In this document: positions 18,089 through 28,700 of the stretch, in pieces
Layout of the letters: every line of letters begins with the position of its first letter
Position numbering within the stretch: the first letter of the stretch is position 1
NCBI GenBank assembly: GCA_022394755.1
Contig: JAGFCA010000115.1
Coordinates: forward strand, 1 to 40,969
Length of the DNA stretch: 40,969 bases
Reading direction: 5' to 3'
Source: Candidatus Poribacteria bacterium
GTDB lineage: Bacteria > Poribacteria > WGA-4E > WGA-3G
Program-made: the position numbers and the translations under genes
The notes under the pieces: model-generated
What the model saw: only the letters and a program-made list of their open reading frames with translations
Told to the model about the DNA's origin: nothing
The model's database searches: none

Positions 18089-18171
18089 TTCACGGAGACC
18101 TAGGGCAGTCAAATTCATAAACCCTTATAGAATAAGTGTTTGTAAAATTGCTTCGTGCAGGTTTCCGTGAA
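18089..18171. repeat. Compound inverted repeat (83 bp)
   Basis: The outer arms TTCACGGAGACC (18089-18100) and GGTTTCCGTGAA (18160-18171) pair over 12 bp with one G-T. Inside, AAACCCTTAT (18119-18128) and ATAAGTGTTT (18132-18141) form a second hairpin with one mismatch and a 3-nt loop. The nested arrangement 330 bp upstream of the fusion gene fits a small mobile palindrome or a structured RNA; I do not recognise a known family. Confidence 0.6.
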
Positions 18172-18347
18172 AGTGTCATCATTTAAAAACGAAACATATT
18201 CACAACTTCACGTGTTACGCAGTTTTTACCAGAAAAGCCAAACCGAAAACTAATAACAAACAACTATTAAGATAATTATTGTATTCGAACACAAAGAATG
18301 GGTTAAATTTCTGCCAAAACTTTACATACCTTATCAGGACTACACGT

Positions 18348-18377
18348 TTGACTTTTCATAACAAATTATGTTAAAAT
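18348..18377 (+). promoter_or_regulatory. Candidate sigma70-type promoter of the fusion gene
   Basis: TTGACT at 18348-18353 and TAAAAT at 18372-18377 are separated by 18 bp, each one base from consensus. A transcript from here would have a leader of about 120 nt before the ATG at 18504. Confidence 0.5.
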
Positions 18378-18503
18378 ACACCATATTATCTTATAAGATA
18401 CAATCCAATTTACAACGGAATAGTCAGACATCAGCAAATTAGACAGGATTTTATAGACCATACTCGGTAACAACTGTAATTTGCCAACAGACAAAAGGAA
18501 AAA

Positions 18504-21500
18504 ATGTCAATAGCCGATTTCTTTCGTGGGAAGGTTTTATTGATTACAGGTGGAACCGCCTTCCTGGGGCAACCTATGGTTGCCAAAATACTTACCTCTC
18601 TCCCTGATGTAAAGCATATCTACCTTCTAATCAGAAACCGAACCGAGTCAAATGGCAAAATTACGACCGCAGTGGAACGATTTAAGAATGAGTTATTATG
18701 TTCTGATGTTTTTGATGAATTACGCAAGATACATGGAACGGATTTTGAATCATGGGTATCAGATAAAGTCACTCCAGTTGAAGGTGAACTTACAGATGAA
18801 CGTCTTGGTTTCAGTGATACTTTATATGAACAACTTCAAAATGAAGTAGATGTATTCTTCAATATTGCTGGTTTAGTTCAGTTCGATCCACCATTTGATG
18901 CATCATTAAAAGGGAATGCTCTTGCCGCAAGACATACTGTAACATTTGCTAAAGGGTGTGCTAATGCAGTATTTCTTCATGTATCAACTGCGTATGTATG
19001 TGGAGATAACCCTGGAATTGTATCTGAAAAACTACACTCCCCTTTTGAGCAATTTGCACAAGAATTGAGTACAAATACTGGTGAGTCTATACCTCCCAGC
19101 CTCTTTGAGGAAATTGAATACCTACAAACTTACAGCGAATCAATTCGACAAGAAGCAGACACCCCCTCACAAATATCAGAATTCCAACTCGAAGCAGAAA
19201 AACTATCCAAGACTGATAAACGAAATAAGCCTAAAGATATTCAAACCCTAACAGATGAGGTAAAAGCTGATTGGTTGGAAACCCGTCTTGTTGAAGCAGG
19301 TCTATCACATGCCCGTTCCCGAGGATGGAATGACACATATACGTATATGAAATTCCTTGCTGAGCATGTTGTCATGGAATTGCGTGATACGATGCCGACT
19401 GCAATTGTCCGTCCCTCCATAATAGAAAGTAGTCTTGCTGAACCTCATCCTGGATGGCTTGGTAAGTATCGTATGTCTGAACCTCTCATAGTTGGTTTCG
19501 CAAAAGGACGTATACCTGATTTTCCAGCAGATCCGGATATTATTTTAGACATAATTCCCGTAGACTTTGTAGTGAATGCTATGTTAGCTGCTGCAGAGGC
19601 TGTTGCATTAAATGGTGGAATAGAGGTATATCACGTAGCAACAGGTTCACAGAATCCCTTATATTTTCGAGGAATTGTAGATGCCACCTCAGAGTATTTC
19701 ACTGAAAATCCTATGATGGAAAACGGAGAACCCATACAAGTTCCTGTATGGGAATTTCCCAGTCTTGAACAATTTGAGAAGAAGGTTGAAGGAAAAGTAC
19801 GACTTCTTAATGGTGTAATTCAATTACTCACAATGCTTCCTACACGTTCTGCCAAGAGAAGGCGACGAAAGTTGGTTGTAAAACAGAGTAGTATTAAAGC
19901 CTTACTACACTATATCCGTATCTATGCTCCATACACACGTACGAACTTTGAATTTGAAACTAAGAAAACACAAGCACTATATGATAATCTTGATCCTACT
20001 GAACAGAAAAAATTTGGTTTTGATGTTTCACAAATTCATTGGAATCAGTATTTTCAAGAGATACATATTCCAGGAATCAAAAGGCATGTTCTAAAAATTG
20101 AGGATTCAGCTCATAGTAACGCAAAAGTAAAAGATGCTTCATCAGAAGATGAAGTAGATGAATATCCTGCACAAGCTCCTAATCCAATTGATGAAGTCTC
20201 ACCCAAAACAATAGTTGATTTAATTCAGATCCAAGCCGAACGCATTCCAAATAAAATTGCCTTACAAATGATTCATGAAGGGGAATGTCAGCAATATACA
20301 TACGCAGAAACATACCACAGATCCCGTCAAGTCGCATATCACTTATGGAAGAGTGGATTAAGACAGAATGACAAGGTAATATTGGTATCAGAAAACCAAC
20401 CTGAATGGTGCATTTCATATTTGGCTGCAGTACAAATAGGAAGTGCGGTTGTTCCTCTTGATTCACAAACACCTACAGAAGAAATTTTAGCAATTTCCAA
20501 ATATACAAATGCTAAATCTATTTTGGCATCTGAGAATGTTCTTAAGAAATCTGAGATACAATTCAACGACTATAATATTCCTATACACAATATAAATAAT
20601 ATTGAGGAATTGATTGATAGCGACGAACAGATCCCTATAGAATTTCCGAATGTAGAAATTACTCCTGACACTGTAGCATCAATTATCTTCACAATGGGTA
20701 CAATTGTGGATCCAAAAGGAGCAATGTTAACCCATGGTGGCTTTATATCTAATGTAAAATCAGTTGCACAAGCATTAACCCCAAGAGAAGAGGAACGTAT
20801 TCTTTCTGCACTACCGTTATATCATGCATTAAGCTTTTCATGTAGTCTATTGATGGCACTCTATAGTGGAACAACCGCTACTTATGTCAATGCTTTGCGT
20901 CCAACTACTCTACTGAAGGCAATGCGTGATGACAAAACGACTGCTTTTATCGGTGTACCACGATTATTTCAAATGATTTATGATACAATCGTTAGACAAT
21001 CAGCACGGTATGAAACCCAAGGTGAAACTGCATCAGAAAAAGCAATGGCTGTTATGGGTGGTCATTTACGCGTACTTGTGTGTGGTGGAGCTGCACTTGC
21101 AGATTCAATATATGACGGATATCAAAGTTTAGGGATGACAATATATCAAGGATACGGGATGACAGAAACTGCTCCTGTATTGAGTGTAAATCCTTATCAG
21201 AAAAGTAAACGCGGATCAGTTGGACCTCCTGTGGATGGTGTTGAGTTCAAGATTTCTAATCCTGACAGTGATGGAGTCGGTGAAATCATCGCTAAGGGAC
21301 CCAGTACAATGAAAGGTTATTATAAGAATAAGGTGGCAACAGATAAAGCGATCAAAGATGGTTGGTTATACACCGGAGATCTTGGCTATATTGATGACAC
21401 AGGTTATCTATACATTACTGGACTTTCTAAGGATGTAATTGTACCTGCTTCAGGCAAAAACATTTATCCTGTTGAGTTAGAGGCACTTTATCAAAATCAT

Positions 21501-22775
21501 GAAGACATCATCGAGATGTGTGTGGTTGGAATTCCTTATGAAGATGGATCTGATACTGCAATTCAAGCAGTAATTCTACCCTCTAATTCTGATCAGAATA
21601 CCATTGATGAGATTCAAAAACACCTACAAGTCAGATCAAAACAGTTGCCAAGTTATCAGCATTTTCATCGTACTCATTTTATTAATGAATCGTTACAGAA
21701 AGATGAAAACGGTGTTATAGACCGAGTTGCTGTAAGAGAATCTATTAAACAGATTCTTTCACTTGAGAGTTCTGAATCTCACAATAAACAGGATGATCTA
21801 CAAGATGAAAAAACAATAACAGATGAGTCTGAAAATATACCTGAAGAGATATTATTACCAATTGCTCGTTTAGCACGACTATCACCAAATAAGATACGTC
21901 TAAACAATAGGTTAGATACTGATTTGGGACTTGATTCACTTACACGATTAGATCTATTGTTCTTACTTGAATCTCGACTTGGAGAAACAATTCCTGATGC
22001 TATGATCGGTAATTTACAGACGGTTGGTGATGTAGTAGATTTAGTAACTGCATTTGATAAAGATTCTTCAGAACAGCAATCTGAATCAGAGAATAAGATA
22101 ATTAAACTCAGTGAAAAACCACAATGGTACGCTCGTGCTTTCAGAGCAGGAATCAGAAGTATTTACAACAGACGCTTTTCTTTTCAATGTTATGGACTTG
22201 AAAATATCCCTGATGGTAAGCCGTTTATCATTACACCAAATCATTGTAGTCATTTAGATACACTTACAGTTATAACTGCATTAGGACAAGAATCTCATCG
22301 AATGTGGACTCTGGCTGCAAGGGATTATTGGTTTGGTAACAGATTACAAGGATGGTTTGCACATAAGTGTTTGAATGCACTTCCAATAGAACGAGACGGT
22401 GATTTTACACAATTTTTAAAAGATTTGAGAATGGCTAATGAAGTCATGGAAAAGAATAATGGTCTTTTGATTTTTCCTGAAGGCACAAGATCTCTGGATG
22501 GCAATTTACAACCGTTCAAACCGGGTGTCCTTAGCTTACTAATTTATGGCCAACAAGTCCCAATTATACCCACATATATTAAGGGTACATTTCAAGTACT
22601 TCCAAAGGGGCAGAATATACCTAAGAAACATCCTGTTCAGATTGTATTTGGCAAACCACTCTATTTAGACGTATCACAAAGTCCTGAAGATATAGGAGAT
22701 AATGCAGAAATTTATCAGCAATTTTTGGCTGAACTTGAAAATCGGGTTGCTGAACTTGGTAAGGAGCTAAATTAA
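18504..22775 (+). CDS. ElbD-like fusion: fatty acyl reductase, acyl-activating domain, ACP and PlsC acyltransferase
   Basis: A 1423-residue fusion of four units. Residues 1-520 form an NAD(P)-binding 'male sterility' type fatty acyl reductase, with TGGTAFLG at 15-22, Ser161 in HVSTAYV and the catalytic pair Tyr279/Lys283 in YTYMK. Residues 565-1085 are an AMP-forming acyl-activating domain with YGMTE at 884-888 and TGD at 957-959. However, the nucleotide loop is altered (TMGTIVDPKG, 730-739) and Val1071 stands where the catalytic Lys is expected (NGVIDR). Residues 1112-1185 form an acyl carrier protein with Ser1145 in GLDSL. Residues 1205-1420 are a PlsC-type acyltransferase with NHCSHLD (1246-1252) and FPEGTRS (1324-1330). 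The same set of units is known from Myxococcus xanthus ElbD, which is needed for ether lipids. The protein could activate a fatty acid, hold it on the carrier, reduce it and handle the glycerol backbone. The HAD-IB gene follows after 6 bp. Confidence 0.9.
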   Translation: MSIADFFRGKVLLITGGTAFLGQPMVAKILTSLPDVKHIYLLIRNRTESNGKITTAVERFKNELLCSDVFDELRKIHGTDFESWVSDKVTPVEGELTDERLGFSDTLYEQLQNEVDVFFNIAGLVQFDPPFDASLKGNALAARHTVTFAKGCANAVFLHVSTAYVCGDNPGIVSEKLHSPFEQFAQELSTNTGESIPPSLFEEIEYLQTYSESIRQEADTPSQISEFQLEAEKLSKTDKRNKPKDIQTLTDEVKADWLETRLVEAGLSHARSRGWNDTYTYMKFLAEHVVMELRDTMPTAIVRPSIIESSLAEPHPGWLGKYRMSEPLIVGFAKGRIPDFPADPDIILDIIPVDFVVNAMLAAAEAVALNGGIEVYHVATGSQNPLYFRGIVDATSEYFTENPMMENGEPIQVPVWEFPSLEQFEKKVEGKVRLLNGVIQLLTMLPTRSAKRRRRKLVVKQSSIKALLHYIRIYAPYTRTNFEFETKKTQALYDNLDPTEQKKFGFDVSQIHWNQYFQEIHIPGIKRHVLKIEDSAHSNAKVKDASSEDEVDEYPAQAPNPIDEVSPKTIVDLIQIQAERIPNKIALQMIHEGECQQYTYAETYHRSRQVAYHLWKSGLRQNDKVILVSENQPEWCISYLAAVQIGSAVVPLDSQTPTEEILAISKYTNAKSILASENVLKKSEIQFNDYNIPIHNINNIEELIDSDEQIPIEFPNVEITPDTVASIIFTMGTIVDPKGAMLTHGGFISNVKSVAQALTPREEERILSALPLYHALSFSCSLLMALYSGTTATYVNALRPTTLLKAMRDDKTTAFIGVPRLFQMIYDTIVRQSARYETQGETASEKAMAVMGGHLRVLVCGGAALADSIYDGYQSLGMTIYQGYGMTETAPVLSVNPYQKSKRGSVGPPVDGVEFKISNPDSDGVGEIIAKGPSTMKGYYKNKVATDKAIKDGWLYTGDLGYIDDTGYLYITGLSKDVIVPASGKNIYPVELEALYQNHEDIIEMCVVGIPYEDGSDTAIQAVILPSNSDQNTIDEIQKHLQVRSKQLPSYQHFHRTHFINESLQKDENGVIDRVAVRESIKQILSLESSESHNKQDDLQDEKTITDESENIPEEILLPIARLARLSPNKIRLNNRLDTDLGLDSLTRLDLLFLLESRLGETIPDAMIGNLQTVGDVVDLVTAFDKDSSEQQSESENKIIKLSEKPQWYARAFRAGIRSIYNRRFSFQCYGLENIPDGKPFIITPNHCSHLDTLTVITALGQESHRMWTLAARDYWFGNRLQGWFAHKCLNALPIERDGDFTQFLKDLRMANEVMEKNNGLLIFPEGTRSLDGNLQPFKPGVLSLLIYGQQVPIIPTYIKGTFQVLPKGQNIPKKHPVQIVFGKPLYLDVSQSPEDIGDNAEIYQQFLAELENRVAELGKELN

Positions 22776-22781
22776 TTAATT

Positions 22782-23468
22782 ATGGAATCCAATCAGGAAA
22801 ATGCAATTGCATTTTTTGATGTAGATGGGACATTGTTGAGTTCTACAATAGTGCATTGCTACTTGTGGATACGGACATCAACAATGTCTTCGATACAGAA
22901 GTTTTTTTGGATGATAGGATTTATTCCAAAAGTAGTATATTATTTAATTTTAGATAGGTTTAACCGATCGCGTTTCAACCAAGTCTTTTATCGAAATTAC
23001 CGAAATATGGATGCATTACAAATTCAATCTTCTGCTAATGATATGTTTAATGAATACCTAATTAAGAAAGTGTTTCCTGATGCTAAGACACAAATTGATG
23101 AACACAAAGAACTTAATCATCAAATAGTTCTTGTCACTGGTTCTCTCGACTTTATTACAGAACCGATTGCAGCATATTTCTCTGCTGACCATGTCTTATC
23201 AGCGAAACTTGAGGTGCAGGGGAGTAGATATACAGGTGAATTGACAACATCTCCTGTAATTGGAAATGAAAAGGCAAAAATTATGGCTGAATATGCAAAA
23301 CAAGAAGGGGTTTCACTTGATGACTGCTATGCATATAGTGATAGTCTTTCTGATTTGGCAATGTTAGAATGTGTTGGAATTCCAGTTGTTGTCAATCCAA
23401 ATAAAGCACTACGTAAAAAAGCATCAGAAACTGGTTGGGAAATACACGAATGGATGGATGAATCTTAA
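22782..23468 (+). CDS. HAD-IB family hydrolase (phosphoserine-phosphatase-like)
   Basis: A 228-residue HAD phosphatase of the IB group. Motif I FFDVDGTL has Asp13 and Asp15, motif II is VTGS (Thr119, Ser121), motif III is Lys164 in NEKAK, and motif IV is YSDSLSD with Asp187 and Asp191. The helical cap lies between motifs I and II, as usual for group IB. A hydrophobic stretch at about 39-57 could associate with the membrane. It begins 6 bp after the acyltransferase fusion. HAD-IB proteins are often adjacent or fused to PlsC, for example in mycobacteria. A lysophosphatidate- or alkylglycerol-phosphate phosphatase in the same pathway is therefore the inferred job. Confidence 0.9.
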   Translation: MESNQENAIAFFDVDGTLLSSTIVHCYLWIRTSTMSSIQKFFWMIGFIPKVVYYLILDRFNRSRFNQVFYRNYRNMDALQIQSSANDMFNEYLIKKVFPDAKTQIDEHKELNHQIVLVTGSLDFITEPIAAYFSADHVLSAKLEVQGSRYTGELTTSPVIGNEKAKIMAEYAKQEGVSLDDCYAYSDSLSDLAMLECVGIPVVVNPNKALRKKASETGWEIHEWMDES

Positions 23469-23550
23469 TCCATTTTGGATAATAATTGTAGACTATTATT
23501 TATTTACAACATTATGATTTTAATAGTCTAAAATGAAAATGAGGATTGAT

Positions 23551-23766
23551 ATGGAGATCAAAAGACATTTAGAATCTATGTCTGAACCAAATGATACGAT
23601 GTACGTTGAAATTGATGGGATGTATCGATTTACACGTCGTGGTGATGACTGGGTGAAATTTCGTGAAGATTTAATAGAATTAATCGAACAGACTATTTCA
23701 GAGGATTTATCAAAGAATTTTGCAAAAGCAACAGAGGATTGGATTCCTGAAACTGAAGAAGAATAA
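23551..23766 (+). CDS. Small acidic hypothetical protein
   Basis: A 71-residue acidic product (MEIKRHLESMSEPND onward) that I do not recognise. It has a beta-rich first half with YVEIDGMYRFTRRGDDWVKF, then a helix and an EETEEE-type acidic end. Translation from an in-frame ATG at 23533 is possible, but GAGG at 23541-23544 lies six bases before the ATG at 23551, which is taken as the start. It sits 55 bp upstream of metG on the same strand and may be co-transcribed with it. Confidence 0.6.
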   Translation: MEIKRHLESMSEPNDTMYVEIDGMYRFTRRGDDWVKFREDLIELIEQTISEDLSKNFAKATEDWIPETEEE

Positions 23767-23773
23767 TACCTTG

Positions 23774-23790
23774 CAGAATTCGGAATTCTG
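23774..23790. repeat. Perfect 17-bp palindrome
   Basis: CAGAATTC, a central G, and GAATTCTG. It lies between the small ORF and metG, 32 bp before the metG start. There is no T tract, so it is not a terminator; an operator or a chance palindrome are both possible. Confidence 0.5.
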
Positions 23791-23821
23791 TGGATAGATA
23801 GGAATTAAAGGCTGAATTACA

Positions 23822-25717
23822 ATGAAAACATATTACATTACCACACCTATATATTATGCGAATGGTGAACCTCATGCGGGTCATGCCTATACTACAATTG
23901 CTGCAGATGCATTAGCACGATATCATCGTGTAAATGGGGACGATGTCTTTTATCTCACAGGTGTAGATGAACATGGGGCAAATATTGATAAAACCGCTGA
24001 GAGTAAGGGGTATTCTCCTCAAGAATACTGTGATATGTTAGCTCCAATTTTTACTAATTTATGGAAAAGACTTAATATCTCTAACGATATTTTTCTACGG
24101 ACAACAAGCGATCTCCATAAACGGGGTATCCATAAATTTCTGACTGCATTGTATGAAAGTGGTGATGTCTATAAAGGACACTATGAAGGGTATTACTGTC
24201 GTCCCTGTGAGAGATTCTTTCCAGATAAAGAAATACCAGAAGATAAGACATGTCCTGATCATAAAATACCATTGGAATTAGTGAAAGAAGAAAATTATTT
24301 TTTTCGTCTGTCCAAGTATCAGGATAAGCTATTAAAACTATATAGTGATCAACCCGATTTTGTGTATCCTGATAGTCGTCGAAATGAACTCCTAAATGTA
24401 TTGGAATCCGGATTAGAGGACATTAGCATTTCGCGATCATCTGTCTCGTGGGGGATAACTTTACCATTTGATCCAGAACACATTGCTTATGTTTGGATTG
24501 ATGCATTACCCAATTACATTACTGCACTTGGTTATGACATAGATGACCAGAAGTTTCATAGCTATTGGCCAGCAAATGTACACATGATGGCTAAAGAGAT
24601 AACCCGTTTTCATGCTATCATTTGGCCAGCAATGTTAATGGCAATCGGATTACCTTTACCAAAACAGATTGTTGCACACGGTTGGTTAACAAAAGATGGT
24701 GAAGCACTTAGTAAAACACGCGGTATTTTCATTGATATGGATGGAGACATTGAAACCTATGGTGTTGATGCATTCCGTTATTATCTACTTCGTGAATTTA
24801 GTTTTGGTAATGATGGTGATTATCGTCCTGCTCGCTTACATGCAAGATACAATGCTGACCTTGCAAATGATTTAGGAAATCTACTCAATCGGGTATTAGG
24901 TCTCCTAAACAAGAATTTTGATGCTATCCCTTCCCCAACAACACCAGGTGAATTCGATGATGAGATTAAGACACTCACAGAAGAAACTATTACATCTTTA
25001 GATGAACATATTAAGGCATTTGCATTTGATAGTGCCTTGGAATCAATTTGGGTGTTAATTCGGCGTGTAAACCGATATGTTCAACAAACAGAGGTATGGA
25101 CTCTAACTAAACCTGAGACTAAACCCAGAATGGGAACTATTCTATATAACTGTCTTGAAGCATTACGAATCATTTCTGTTTTACTTTCACCCTTCATCCC
25201 AGAAACATCAGAGAAGATACAACTTCAGATTGGATTAAAGAATTTTGATTCTGATACTAACTGGGGAAATCTACAAGAAGGAATCTTAGTTAGTAAAGGT
25301 GAACCTATCTTTCCAAGAGTTGATTTGAAGAAAGAAGAAAAAACCGAAACAATGAAACCAAAACAAGCAAAACCTAAATCAAAAAAGAAAATTTCTGAAA
25401 ATATCTCTTTTTCAGATTTCCAGAAACTTGATCTGCGTATTGGAATAATAATAAGTGCCGAACCCGTAGAAGGTGCCGATAGGTTATTAAAGTTGCAAGT
25501 AGATATTGGTGATGAAACACGTCAAGTTGTGGCTGGCATAGCAGAACACTACACATCTGATACACTAATTGGTCAACAGGTTGTAATCGTGGTGAATTTA
25601 GAACCAGCGACCATACGGAATGTTGAATCCCAAGGTATGATTCTTGCTGCCAGTGGGGAGTCTGTGGTATTGGTTACTCCTGAAGCTGAAGTTCCTCTTG
25701 GTACAGAAGTAAGATAA
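23822..25717 (+). CDS. metG: Methionyl-tRNA synthetase
   Basis: A 631-residue class I synthetase that charges tRNA-Met. The HIGH box reads HAGH at 18-21, and the counterpart of KMSKS reads ALSKT with Lys298. The connective peptide keeps a zinc-like site with Cys126, Cys129 and Cys144 (CRPC and CPDH), where the last ligand is His147 rather than Cys. A Lys-rich linker (about 500-525) leads to a C-terminal Trbp111/OB-fold tRNA-binding domain (SFSDFQKLDLRIG to the end) with the ATIRNVESQGMILAA motif, as in the dimeric bacterial enzymes. It is a complete housekeeping gene of normal length. The AddB-like gene follows after 39 bp. Confidence 0.96.
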   Translation: MKTYYITTPIYYANGEPHAGHAYTTIAADALARYHRVNGDDVFYLTGVDEHGANIDKTAESKGYSPQEYCDMLAPIFTNLWKRLNISNDIFLRTTSDLHKRGIHKFLTALYESGDVYKGHYEGYYCRPCERFFPDKEIPEDKTCPDHKIPLELVKEENYFFRLSKYQDKLLKLYSDQPDFVYPDSRRNELLNVLESGLEDISISRSSVSWGITLPFDPEHIAYVWIDALPNYITALGYDIDDQKFHSYWPANVHMMAKEITRFHAIIWPAMLMAIGLPLPKQIVAHGWLTKDGEALSKTRGIFIDMDGDIETYGVDAFRYYLLREFSFGNDGDYRPARLHARYNADLANDLGNLLNRVLGLLNKNFDAIPSPTTPGEFDDEIKTLTEETITSLDEHIKAFAFDSALESIWVLIRRVNRYVQQTEVWTLTKPETKPRMGTILYNCLEALRIISVLLSPFIPETSEKIQLQIGLKNFDSDTNWGNLQEGILVSKGEPIFPRVDLKKEEKTETMKPKQAKPKSKKKISENISFSDFQKLDLRIGIIISAEPVEGADRLLKLQVDIGDETRQVVAGIAEHYTSDTLIGQQVVIVVNLEPATIRNVESQGMILAASGESVVLVTPEAEVPLGTEVR

Positions 25718-25756
25718 TTCTATCTTCTTCAAATCCATACTTTTCTTAAAATCCAA

Positions 25757-28700
25757 ATGCAAAATATAGAGAATATTATTAAATCTCGTATTCAAAAGAA
25801 CGAGGCACATACCTTTGTAGTTGTTGTTCCAAATGAATCTACTCGATTAATACGCCAAAGTGAATTGGTTTCATATCATGAAAATAATTCTGTAGCCAAG
25901 TTACAGATCTTTGATATTGAAAATTTCATACAAAGATTATATTCTCAGGTCTATCCACCAAGACAGACTATTTCAAGAGGAATTCAACACCTATGGTTGC
26001 ACGAAATTGCCAATCCTGATGACAAATCACAATACAATTCATTTCGACCTGTTGATGATAACAATATTCCTGATAGCACACTAAACTTGATTGCTAAATC
26101 AATCAACAATCTCAGAGATCGTGGAGAGTCCGTAAATTCAGTTACATCCCAAGACAACCTTGAATCAGATCTAATTAATATCTATCAAGAATATGAGAAT
26201 AAGTTAAATACATCTTGGATTGATGATAGAGGAAAACATTTATACCTTGCAAAGAACTTTGACCGTGGGTATTTCAAACGTGCATTTCCATCAACTAATC
26301 TGTTAGTGATTGAGGGATTTTCGATTTTGTCAAAATCTGACATTGAGATATTTAAACGTACTGCTCGTATACCAAATCTTGAAGTCTGGTTTCGGACTGA
26401 TTGTTTAGAGAGTAATACAGATCTATATACGAATATTATTAGCCTTTTATCAAATTTTCATGAGGAAAATGTCAAAATTGATTCTGGGTTTGACAGGAAA
26501 TCGGATGAACACCAATATTTAGCAGAGAATTTATTCAAGTCAGATTCTCCTTTAGATAACAGAAGAAAACTTTCCAAGATAAATGTTATTAGACCAAAGG
26601 ATCGTTTAGAAGAAGTCGAACAAATCGCATATCAAATTAGGAAACATATTGATGAAGATGGCTTTAATTTAAATGATATTTGTGTTTCATTCTACAATAT
26701 AAATCACTATCAACAACGAATTGCAGAAACTTTTCCTGCCTTCGGTATCCCTTATACGCTGTCTGAAAGTATTCCGCTTACAAAATCAACAGTTATAAAA
26801 GAAATCTTAAGTTGTCTAACACCTAACATATCCCCTATGGGATTAACTTATTTTTCTGAAGATGAAATAACCTTCCCTCAAAGTTTACAGCCAGATGAAT
26901 TTTCTGAATATATAGATGCTTTTCTCGAGAATAGCGATATATATAATAAAATCATAAACCCTATGATAACAGGAAATAGAGAAATTATTGAAGGGGAGAT
27001 TAACGCATTACAACATTTCAAGAGAATTGTTACTGAATTTTGTGATTTATTCAATACAGAGGATGACATATCATATCCGTATAGAATCTTCATTACAAAA
27101 CTGCAGTATATAGCAAGACAAACATACTATCAAAATAGATCAATAAGAAATCAACAGTCCGTCAATATTCTACCAGTTAGTGAACTGAGAAGTTTAGAGT
27201 ATAAGCTTGTGATATTAGGTGATTTTGTGGATGGTGGCTTCCCTCAAAACTATAATGTAGATCCATTATTGTCAGAAACGCCATATCATACAAGAGATGA
27301 ACAAATCTACGATAATCGTTTTTTATTTTATCGATTATTAAAATCATATAGTGAACATCTATACCTGTTTATACCTAAAACTGATCAAGAAGCAGAATTA
27401 ATACCATCCTTATTTCTGTCCTATCTTCAAGAAATTGCAGATTTTGGAGAAATCAATATAGAGAATCCTGCTGAAAGAAGTGTTTATGGATTCCTTACTT
27501 CTTATGGTAAATCTGTATTCGATATTGAATCTTCAAACAATTATGATTTTCCACATTCACATACCGATTTAGGTACATTAATTGACCATGTTGCAAGAGT
27601 AGAAAAAAGTCGAGAGAAAACGAACAAACACCCATCATACGAAGGTAAATTAACTGAGAAAGACCTTTTGGCAAATCGCACAATATCACAGGCAAGTCTT
27701 GGTAGACTAAAACAGTACCAAGATAGAATTTATTCTGTTACGGACTTAGAAACCTATGCAAATTGTCCGTATCAGTATTTTGTAAGTATTTTATTAAAAC
27801 CAAAATCTCAAGAGGACGAAGAGAATGAAGAACTAAATCCATTAGATAAAGGATCATTAATTCACGATGTAGTTGCAGAATTCTATACAAATCGAAGGAT
27901 AAAGAAAGATCCACCAATTTCTCTATGTAATGACGAAGATTTTGATATTGCAATCGATCAAATTAATCAGATAATAGAAAATAAACAATCGATATTACGC
28001 GTTAAAGATTATGAATCATTACAAGAAAACAATCTCTATTGGACTATCGACATGGATAAAATAAAAGTGTCATTGCACAAATGGTTGGCTGCAGAACGGC
28101 AGTATGAATTAGGTGTCTTACCATCCTATTTTGAAGTTGGAATTGGTAAAACAGGGGACATGGTTGATCAAACATTACACAGTAGCGAACCAATCACAAT
28201 TGGAAATGTGAAGATGAGTGGGAAAATAGATCGTATTGATATTGGATCACAGAGCTTTAATATCGTTGATTATAAATCAGGAAGTTCAACCCCAACAATA
28301 AACAATATTAATGAAGGTCGGGCATTACAAGTTCCAATTTATCTACAATTAGTAAAGAGTATATTAGATGAGACATTTGAGGGTGAATTCAATCCTACAG
28401 CTGGTCTCTACCACAAAATAAGATTAGATGAATGTAATGTTGTTCTTGGAATTGGTATGTCAACCTATAATGGAGAAACATATCAGGTCTATAATGGTAA
28501 AAAATGGTATTCTTCAGGAAAAAATAGTGGACAGCTCTTAGATGATGATCAATTTGAATCCACTCTTGATAGAGTTAACGGGTATGTTCAACAATATGTA
28601 AAGGATATATCTAACGGTATTTTCCCAATTATCACCAGAGTTAATACGTATGTAAATTCTGTTGATGAAGGAGAAAGACCTATTAGACCTAAGGTTCCTA

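Larger units (their letters stand above)
17462..18503. other. Long intergenic region between the two lipid gene groups
   Basis: A 1042-bp gap without a credible gene. It holds a weak terminator-like hairpin (17693-17720), the inverted copy B of the palindromic repeat (17821-17915), a compound inverted repeat (18089-18171) and a possible promoter (18348-18377) for the large fusion gene. The remainder is AT-rich sequence with no recognisable structure. Confidence 0.7.
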
